Assembly (NCBI RefSeq): GCF_023657445.1
Contig: NZ_JAGTWY010000001.1
Coordinates: 310,001-374,000 of the forward strand
Origin: Marinobacter sediminum
GTDB lineage: Bacteria > Pseudomonadota > Gammaproteobacteria > Pseudomonadales > Oleiphilaceae
Length of the DNA stretch: 64,000 nucleotides
Reading direction: 5' to 3'
Made by a program: the position numbers and the translations under genes. Under the pieces are notes generated by a model, which was not told where the DNA came from, did no database searches, and worked only from the letters and a program-made list of their open reading frames with translations. This document shows, in pieces, positions 57,095-64,000 of this stretch. Within the stretch, counting starts at the first letter, position 1, and every line of letters begins with the position of its first letter.

Positions 57095-59740
57095 GTGACT
57101 GAGCTACATTCCGATCTCCGTGAGAACGTACGCATGCTGGGCGAACTGCTTGGCCAGAGTATCCGGCGTCAGCCGGGGCAGGACTGCTACGAACTGATTG
57201 AGGAGATCCGCGCCGCCGCCAAGGCCGACAGGCGCCAGGAAAGCGGTTCCGGACAGCGTCTGATCAGGCTGTTGGGTAAACTGGGCGACGAAGAACTATT
57301 GCCGGTGACCCGTGCTTTTAATCAGTTCCTCAACCTTGCCAACCTGGCTGAGCAATATCATGGAATCCGTCGGAAACGCGGTCATCATTCTGACCTGATG
57401 GTCGAATCTCTGGGTGAGGTATTTGGTCGTCTTAAAGATGGCGGCGTGGATCCGGAGGAGCTGCACAAGAAAGTCGCAGACCTGCGTATTGAGTTTGTTT
57501 TGACGGCGCACCCGACAGAGGTGGCTCGCCGCACGCTTATCATGAAGTACGATGAGATGTCCGAGTGCCTGGCCCGGCTTGATCACGATGATCTGATGCC
57601 TGGTGAGCGTGAGGAGATCGTCGGTCGGCTTTCCCAGCTGATTACCGAAGCCTGGCATACCGACGAAATCCGCCATGAGCGTCCCACCGCGGTGGATGAA
57701 GCCAAGTGGGGTTTCGCCGTTATCGAAAACAGTTTGTGGCAAGCGCTCCCCCGCTTCCTGCGGAGCCTGGACACATCGCTGTCTGACGCCACGGGGAAGG
57801 GGCTGCCATTGCGGGCTTCGCCGATCCGGATAGCGTCCTGGATGGGCGGTGACCGGGACGGTAACCCTAATGTCACTCATCAGGTCAGCCGCAAGGTATT
57901 CCTTTTGGGGCGCTGGATGGCGGCGGATCTCTACCTGAGAGATATCCAGGCACTGAGAGCCGAGTTGTCCATGTGGCAAGCCAGCAGTGAACTCCGTGAA
58001 CGGGTCGGTGATGCGCGGGAGCCCTACCGCCAGGTACTGGGGAAGCTGAGAGAACAGCTGATCAGGACCCGGGACTGGGCCGAAGCCGGCATTAACGGCC
58101 AGTCGGCAGACGCATCCGGTATCCTGTTCGAGAATGAGGATTTCACCGCACCTCTGGAGCTGTGCTACCGCTCACTGGTGGAGTGCGGGCTGGATAATAT
58201 CGCCAATGGGCCGCTGCTGGATACCATCCGCCGCGCCCACACCTTCGGCCTACCGCTGATCCGTCTGGATATCCGTCAGGAGGCGTCCCGCCACGCCGAG
58301 GCCGTTGCTGAAATGGTGGATTACCTTGACCTCGGTGATTACCTGTCCTGGAGCGAAGAAGAACGCCAGGCCTTCCTGGTAAAAGAGCTTCAGGGCAGGC
58401 GCCCACTGGTTCCCCGGAACTGGGAACCGTCCGAGCAGGTGCGGGAAGTACTGGCGACCTGTGAGGTCGTGGCTCAGCAAACCCCGCAGGCACTTGGCTC
58501 CTATGTAATCTCTATGGCCAGCAAGCCGTCCGATGTGCTCAGTGTGATACTGCTGCTGCGGGAATCGGGCATGAAGCATCCGATGCGGGTTGTGCCACTG
58601 TTTGAGACCCTGGATGACTTGCGCGGCGCGCCAGACAGCATGGCTGCGCTCTACGAAGTGGAGTGGTACCGGGAATATTGTCAGGGCCGTCAGGAGGTCA
58701 TGATTGGTTATTCGGATTCGTCCAAGGATGCCGGTCAGTTGATGGCGGCCTGGGCGCAATACCAGGCCCAGGAAAAGCTCACACGCGTGGCCAGCCAATA
58801 TGGTGTGCACCTGACGCTGTTCCATGGTCGCGGTGGTACCGTGGGCCGCGGTGGTGGTCCTGCTAACCGTGCGATTCTGTCCCAGCCACCTGGGTCGGTG
58901 AACGGCAGTTTCCGCATTACCGAACAGGGCGAAATGATCCGCTTCAAATTTGGCTTGCCGCAACTGGCCATCCAGAGCCTGACTCTCTACACCACAGCGG
59001 TGATTGAGGCGACACTGGCTCCACCACCCGAACCAGAAGACACCTGGCGTGACACCATGGACTGGTTGACCGAACGGTCTCTCAAGGCATACCGGGAGGT
59101 AGTGCGTGAAAACCCCGATTTTGTGCCCTATTTCCGCCAGGTGACGCCGGAACAGGCTCTGGGCAAGCTGTCTCTTGGAAGTCGCCCCGCAAGGCGCAAA
59201 GCAACTGGCGGTGTTGAGAGTCTCAGGGCTATTCCGTGGATTTTCGCCTGGACCCAGATGCGATTGATGCTGCCCAGCTGGCTGGGCAGTGACGTCGCAC
59301 TCGAAGCTGCTGCCAGGGACAATCGTCTCCCGGTATTGCGTGAGATGATGGCGGGTTGGCCATTCTTCCGCACCTATGTGGATATGCTGGAAATGGTGTT
59401 GGCCAAATCGGATTTGCGCATTGCCAGTTATTACGAACAGACGCTACTGGATGACGATAAGCTTCGTGCCCTGGGAGAGGACCTGAGAGCAAGGCTGAAG
59501 GGCTGTATCGCGCGCCTTCTGGAGCTGAAGCAGCAGACGGAGCTACTGGAAGGTGAGCCAGTTTTCGCTCACTCCATGCGGGTACGTAGCCCCTATACAG
59601 ATCCGCTGCATTATCTGCAGGCCGAGTTACTCAGGCGTGACCGTGAAAGTGAAGGCAAGGGCGAAGTGCCGGAGCTTGTGGAACGGGCCCTCAAGGTCAC
59701 CATGGCGGGTATTTCAGCAGGCATGCGCAATACGGGGTAA
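57095..59740 (+). CDS. ppc: phosphoenolpyruvate carboxylase
   Basis: 881-residue anaplerotic enzyme that forms oxaloacetate from PEP and bicarbonate. The catalytic His motif LTAHPTEVARRTL, VPLFETLDDLRGAP, IGYSDSSKDAGQLMAAW, FHGRGGTVGRGGGPANRAI and the C-terminal MRNTG end are present. It starts with GTG at 57095, with AAGGA 7 bases upstream. The next gene starts 51 bases after the stop. Confidence 0.98.
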   Translation: MTELHSDLRENVRMLGELLGQSIRRQPGQDCYELIEEIRAAAKADRRQESGSGQRLIRLLGKLGDEELLPVTRAFNQFLNLANLAEQYHGIRRKRGHHSDLMVESLGEVFGRLKDGGVDPEELHKKVADLRIEFVLTAHPTEVARRTLIMKYDEMSECLARLDHDDLMPGEREEIVGRLSQLITEAWHTDEIRHERPTAVDEAKWGFAVIENSLWQALPRFLRSLDTSLSDATGKGLPLRASPIRIASWMGGDRDGNPNVTHQVSRKVFLLGRWMAADLYLRDIQALRAELSMWQASSELRERVGDAREPYRQVLGKLREQLIRTRDWAEAGINGQSADASGILFENEDFTAPLELCYRSLVECGLDNIANGPLLDTIRRAHTFGLPLIRLDIRQEASRHAEAVAEMVDYLDLGDYLSWSEEERQAFLVKELQGRRPLVPRNWEPSEQVREVLATCEVVAQQTPQALGSYVISMASKPSDVLSVILLLRESGMKHPMRVVPLFETLDDLRGAPDSMAALYEVEWYREYCQGRQEVMIGYSDSSKDAGQLMAAWAQYQAQEKLTRVASQYGVHLTLFHGRGGTVGRGGGPANRAILSQPPGSVNGSFRITEQGEMIRFKFGLPQLAIQSLTLYTTAVIEATLAPPPEPEDTWRDTMDWLTERSLKAYREVVRENPDFVPYFRQVTPEQALGKLSLGSRPARRKATGGVESLRAIPWIFAWTQMRLMLPSWLGSDVALEAAARDNRLPVLREMMAGWPFFRTYVDMLEMVLAKSDLRIASYYEQTLLDDDKLRALGEDLRARLKGCIARLLELKQQTELLEGEPVFAHSMRVRSPYTDPLHYLQAELLRRDRESEGKGEVPELVERALKVTMAGISAGMRNTG

Positions 59741-59791
59741 ACTGGAGCGGTGGCTGTCATCACACCCCATTATGGACAATAGGAGTAAGTT

Positions 59792-61162
59792 GTGGCTCTG
59801 GCTGCACAGTTGGAACGTTTTCTGACCCGTAAGGGCATACCCTACAATGATTTGCCGATTGAGCAGGCCACCAGTCTGGATGCTGCGGTGATTGCCTCCG
59901 GGCAGCCGCAAACCGACTTCATTCAGGCGACGCTTCTGATTGATATTAACGGTGTGATCATGGCGGTTCACAAGTTCGACAGCTCGTTGGATCTGGACGC
60001 TGTCAATCAGATGACGGGCCGCCGATTGCAGCCTTTGACTGCGCGCCAGAGCATAAGGTTGTTCGGTGATTGCGATCCGGGCTTCACGCCACCTATTGGC
60101 GCCGCCTACGAACTCCCGGTGCTGGTGGACGAAGATGTTTCCGGAGCCGAACGTGTACTGTTTTCTGGCGGTTCCGCTTATGGTCTGGTCGAGATGGATG
60201 GACGGTCTCTGAGGCTGGCGCTGGCCGGCAGTCGGCAAGGCCACCTGGTGATCCGGGGGCAGGGCAATGGCGACCGGGAGGCGCTGACCCTTGAAGAGGT
60301 CGCCGACAAGCTCCAAAAGCTTTATCGTTTGCCGCCGATGCCGGCATTGGCGCTGCGTATCCTGCGCCTGACCGCCAATACCGAGGCGACGGCTCGCGAG
60401 TTGGCTGAGCTTATCGAGTATGACCCGAGTTTGACGGCGCAGATCATGCGCTATGCCCGATCAGCCCTGTTCAATTACCCCGGCCAGGTCAATTCTGTTC
60501 AGGAAGCGGTAACGCGGGTTCTGGGTTTCGACCGGGTGGCCCATATTGCTCTTGGTATTGCTTCGGTCCGCGCTTTCGACATACCGCGTAAGGGCATGCT
60601 TGGGATGGACCAGTTCTGGCGTCACTCCCTTTACTGCGCGTTCCTGTGCCAGAGTATCGCGCCCCGCTGTGGTGCTGACAAAGGTCTGGCCTATCTGTGT
60701 GGGTTATTGCACAACTTTGGACTCTTGCTGGTAGGGCACCTCTTTCCGGCTGAATTCGAAGAGCTCAATACCCTGCGTGAAGCCAATCCCGAGGCCAGTA
60801 TGCACTCCCTTGAGCAGCAGGTCTTTGGCCATGGTGACGGGGACCAGATCATGGCCGTGGGTCATGGCGCCATCGGTGGCATCCTGCACCGCTTGTGGCA
60901 ATTGCCGGATCCTGTGGTCAAAGCTGCGGGTGTGCATCAGCACCTGGGCTATCATGGCGAGCACGAAAGCTACGTTCTGATGGTTCAACTGGCCAATGCT
61001 TTGCTCAAGGGGCGTGGCATAGGTGATGAGTTCAATCCAGACGATATTCCCGAGCTGCTCGAAGGGCTCGGGCTGCCTTCTGAGGTGGTAGACGATCTGG
61101 GGCTGGAAATGGATGGTGTTGCACCGGATCTGGACGCGCTGGCTATGTCCCTGTCATCCTGA
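59792..61162 (+). CDS. YbaK-like deacylase domain fused to HDOD domain
   Basis: 456-residue fusion. Residues 1-150 resemble YbaK/ProX-type aminoacyl-tRNA deacylases (LDAAVIASGQPQTDFIQATL and GFTPPIGAAYELPVLVD); residues 175-390 are an HDOD domain (LPPMPALALRILRLTANTE, LIEYDPSLTAQIMRYARSAL, LCGLLHNFGLLLVGHLF). The fusion links tRNA quality control or a sensor fold to a signalling domain. It begins with GTG and has AGGAG 7 bases upstream. It lies between ppc and adk, and probably follows ppc in transcription. Confidence 0.85.
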   Translation: MALAAQLERFLTRKGIPYNDLPIEQATSLDAAVIASGQPQTDFIQATLLIDINGVIMAVHKFDSSLDLDAVNQMTGRRLQPLTARQSIRLFGDCDPGFTPPIGAAYELPVLVDEDVSGAERVLFSGGSAYGLVEMDGRSLRLALAGSRQGHLVIRGQGNGDREALTLEEVADKLQKLYRLPPMPALALRILRLTANTEATARELAELIEYDPSLTAQIMRYARSALFNYPGQVNSVQEAVTRVLGFDRVAHIALGIASVRAFDIPRKGMLGMDQFWRHSLYCAFLCQSIAPRCGADKGLAYLCGLLHNFGLLLVGHLFPAEFEELNTLREANPEASMHSLEQQVFGHGDGDQIMAVGHGAIGGILHRLWQLPDPVVKAAGVHQHLGYHGEHESYVLMVQLANALLKGRGIGDEFNPDDIPELLEGLGLPSEVVDDLGLEMDGVAPDLDALAMSLSS

Positions 61163-61244
61163 GCCGGTCGACCTTTCAGGTCGGCTGGTGCCCGCTTGCC
61201 GTGCATGATACGGAGGTCGACTTTCTCTACGCTGGCTGACTTCG

Positions 61245-61250
61245 TATAAT
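61245..61250 (+). promoter_or_regulatory. candidate -10 box upstream of adk
   Basis: A perfect TATAAT lies 115 bases before the adk ATG in a 202-base gap. No clear -35 lies 16-18 bases upstream. Confidence 0.4.
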
Positions 61251-61343
61251 GCGGCTTCGCCGATTCTGGCTGACACCTGTTCCGGTGTGGAGAGGTTGGC
61301 GCAAAGGCCGAGGTTTTTGCCACAACTTTTCAAACGATAATGA

Positions 61344-62018
<675 letters not shown>

Positions 62019-62053
62019 GTCAACGTCATCCTGATCTGAGGGTTTTCACTTCC

Positions 62054-62752
62054 GTGAAACTGCTGGCACTGGATACGTCATCGGAGGGCTGCTCGGCAGC
62101 CCTTCTTGTTGATGGCGAGATCTCCGAACGTTTTGAGCTTGCACCCAGAGGCCATACCCGGCTCCTGATGCCCATGGTGCGAGAACTGCTTGCCGAAAAA
62201 GCACTGGCACCATCAGATCTGGATGCTCTGGCTTTTGCCTGCGGCCCGGGCTCCTTCACCGGGCTTCGGATTGCCACCGGCGTGGTGCAGGGCCTGGCCT
62301 GGGGCCTGAATATTCCTGTGGTACCGGTATCATCTCTGGCAGCGGTGGCGCTGGGGGCAATCGATGCTCTTGATCTGGCTGAAAACGATGCAGTTGCTGT
62401 GGCATTTGATGCCCGTATGGGAGAGGTCTACTGGGGGTGCTTCGTCTGCCAGAGCGGTCTTCCTGTGCTTCTTGGGGATGAGCGGGTCTGTCCTCCGGCG
62501 AGAGTTGCCCTGACGGGCGAGTCAGAGCATTGGTCGGGCGCAGGGCAGGGCTGGAAGTTCCGGGAGGATATGCCGGGTGATGTTTCAGGTCGCATTGGTT
62601 CGGTCGATGAGTCCCTGATTCCCCGGGCTGCTTGGGTCGCCAGGCTGGCAGCGATCGGGTATGAACAGGGAGCGGCGGTTCCGGCTGAACAGGCCCAGCC
62701 GGTCTATATCCGGGATGAAGTCGCCTGGAAAAAGTTGCCCGGGCGGGGTTAG
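62054..62752 (+). CDS. tsaB: tRNA threonylcarbamoyladenosine protein TsaB
   Basis: 232-residue ASKHA-fold partner of TsaD in t6A37 tRNA modification. The start LLALDTSSEGCSAALLVDG and the GPGSFTGLRIATGVVQGLA motif are diagnostic. It begins with GTG. Order adk-tsaB also occurs in Pseudomonas. Confidence 0.95.
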   Translation: MKLLALDTSSEGCSAALLVDGEISERFELAPRGHTRLLMPMVRELLAEKALAPSDLDALAFACGPGSFTGLRIATGVVQGLAWGLNIPVVPVSSLAAVALGAIDALDLAENDAVAVAFDARMGEVYWGCFVCQSGLPVLLGDERVCPPARVALTGESEHWSGAGQGWKFREDMPGDVSGRIGSVDESLIPRAAWVARLAAIGYEQGAAVPAEQAQPVYIRDEVAWKKLPGRG

Positions 62753-62869
62753 CCTGAGTTGGCTGCGGATTGGATGAGCAAAAACTGATCAGCAGGCTTT
62801 TCTTCCACGCCAGATTCTTACATACTTTCCTCTCGCGTTTTTCTGTCGTCGAGCCAGCGGTATCTGTTC

Positions 62870-63232
62870 ATGATTGGCGGTATAAATCCAGGTAACAACT
62901 ATGGCTTCCAGTCCGGCAACAATAGCCCGGTCCGGGAGCGCAGTGATGCGGCCCGTGTCCCGGCATCGACACCGGAAAAGATCACAGATACGGTTCGTCG
63001 TGATCTGGCGGACAGCCCCCAGTCCCCTGTCAAAGATCGTACTCCCGGAGAGAGCCTGGAACGCCGTGTCGAGGCCCGGCGCGCTTCTGAAGACGTGCGC
63101 CTCGAAAGATTCCGGGCCGATGAAGTGTCACTGCCGACAGCCCGTGCCCTGTCCACCTTTGCGGATGTTGCGGCAGCGGGACAGGAATCTGGTGGTGAGA
63201 CTTCGCTTGCCGGCATCGATATCCTCGTCTGA
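62870..63232 (+). CDS. small hypothetical protein
   Basis: 120-residue hydrophilic protein, rich in Arg, Glu, Ser and Pro, with no membrane segment or recognisable domain. A charged predicted helix is likely in the middle ([20 protein letters not shown]). It ends GIDILV. Its stop overlaps the start of rsmJ (TGATG), which argues for real, coupled translation. I do not recognise the family. Confidence 0.6.
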   Translation: MIGGINPGNNYGFQSGNNSPVRERSDAARVPASTPEKITDTVRRDLADSPQSPVKDRTPGESLERRVEARRASEDVRLERFRADEVSLPTARALSTFADVAAAGQESGGETSLAGIDILV

Positions 63233-64000
63233 TGTCCGATCCTTCCTCTAAAGACTCGTCACCAGGCAACTGGCATCAAAGAGTGGCTGTTGGACGCAGT
63301 CCGTTAGGTGACCCGGCGCAGGCCTCCCTTCTCAGTCAGGATCTGAATCTGAAAAACCTCGGAGTGGTGCGGCCCAGGGATGTCAGGGATGTCGGTGTTT
63401 TATTGTTTCTGGATGAAAACGGCCTTTGCCTGCAACTAACCGGAAAGGGAGCTCCCGGGCCAGTGAGGGCGGAGTTTGTGACTGGTAAAATGGGCTATCG
63501 CCGTGAACATGGTGGTGGCGCAGGGCAGTTGGTGGCCAGGGCCGTGGGATTGCAGAAAACCCGTGCCGGCCTGCACGTTCTGGATGCCACCGCTGGGCTT
63601 GGACAGGATGCATTCATACTTGCCAGTCTTGGTTGTCGGGTTACCCTGTTTGAGCGCAATCCCGTGGTTCATGCGTTGCTGGAGGACGGGCTGGCGCGAG
63701 CTTCGCTGAATGTTGACTGTGCGCCTATTATCGAGCGAATGAAGCTGGAGAAGGGCGGCAGTATTGAGTGGCTTCGGGGTGCTGGCCCGGATGCCGCAGA
63801 CATCATTTACCTTGATCCGATGTTCCCGCACCGGGATAAGTCCGCACTCGTCAAGAAAGAAATGCAGGTGTTCCGGGTGGTTGTCGGCGATGATGACGAT
63901 TCCGGCGAACTGCTTGAAGCCGCTCTGAAATGTGCGACCTACCGGGTGGTGGTTAAGCGGTCCCGCAAGGCGCCGGCCATCAGCGGGCCGGAACCTGCGG
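63232..64000 (+). CDS. rsmJ: 16S rRNA (guanine1516-N2)-methyltransferase RsmJ (partial)
   Basis: First 256 codons of a gene cut by the window end; no stop is seen. Family sequence is strong: [39 protein letters not shown] for SAM binding, [18 protein letters not shown], and the catalytic DPMF in [20 protein letters not shown]. coli RsmJ is about 250 residues; this one has about 30 extra N-terminal residues. It overlaps the upstream small gene by one base. Confidence 0.95.
   Translation, partial: MSDPSSKDSSPGNWHQRVAVGRSPLGDPAQASLLSQDLNLKNLGVVRPRDVRDVGVLLFLDENGLCLQLTGKGAPGPVRAEFVTGKMGYRREHGGGAGQLVARAVGLQKTRAGLHVLDATAGLGQDAFILASLGCRVTLFERNPVVHALLEDGLARASLNVDCAPIIERMKLEKGGSIEWLRGAGPDAADIIYLDPMFPHRDKSALVKKEMQVFRVVVGDDDDSGELLEAALKCATYRVVVKRSRKAPAISGPEPA

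Overview
This window is 64 kb of ordinary, densely coded chromosome from a gammaproteobacterium. Gene order, protein sequences and a GC-rich but not extreme composition fit the Marinobacter/Pseudomonas side of the class, most likely Marinobacter. Blocks that sit apart in Pseudomonas aeruginosa occur here one after another: argF with a lone ABC ATPase and grxD; corB, ccsA-like, ffh, rpsP-rimM-trmD-rplS; xerD-dsbC-hom-thrC-recJ-prfB-lysS; ygfZ, ygfX-sdhE, nadB, rpoE(algU)-mucABCD, lepA-lepB-rnc-era-recO-pdxJ; gacS/cysM-rlmD-relA-mazG; ppc, adk, tsaB, rsmJ. I see no rRNA, tRNA, insertion sequence, prophage or CRISPR array, and no gene-free stretch longer than 300 bases.

Layout. 1-7.2 kb: a CoA-transferase/hydrolase coupled to an FKBP isomerase, an RstA/RstB-like two-component system behind a 10-bp inverted repeat, and glycerol kinase. 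7.2-15.9 kb: mostly minus strand: ABC ATPase-argF, a TonB-like protein coupled to a DUF1631 protein whose upstream region carries a flagellar sigma-28-type promoter match, a Yip1 membrane protein, CorB and a CcsA-like membrane protein; grxD is on the plus strand. 16-29.8 kb: plus-strand housekeeping run for protein targeting, translation, amino-acid synthesis and DNA repair, with prfB read through a programmed +1 frameshift. 29.8-34.1 kb: minus strand, from an HDOD protein to nadB. 34.2-47.6 kb: envelope-stress sigma factor operon, a c-di-GMP enzyme that sits between mucD and lepA, then LepA/LepB/RNase III/Era/RecO/PdxJ. 47.6-56.2 kb: GacS-type kinase on the minus strand, divergent from cysM, then rlmD-relA-mazG. 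56.2-64 kb: two convergent paralogous ribbon-helix-helix-like small proteins, ppc, a YbaK-HDOD fusion, adk, tsaB, a small unknown protein and rsmJ, which is cut by the window end.

How it works together. Most genes serve growth: ribosome assembly (rpsP, rimM, rplS, era, rnc, lepA, rlmD, rsmJ), translation accuracy and termination (prfB, lysS, trmD, tsaB), secretion (ffh, lepB) and central metabolism (ppc, argF, hom, thrC, cysM, nadB, pdxJ). A regulatory layer lies across this: RstAB-like, RpoE/MucABCD, GacS, RelA, a GGDEF/EAL protein, two HDOD proteins and a putative sigma-28-driven DUF1631 gene. I found no clearly new multi-gene system. The best leads are the sigma-28-like promoter upstream of DUF1631 and the TonB-like gene, the paired RHH-like paralogues at 56.3-57.0 kb, the RstA-type operator, and a 25-bp perfect inverted repeat behind recJ.
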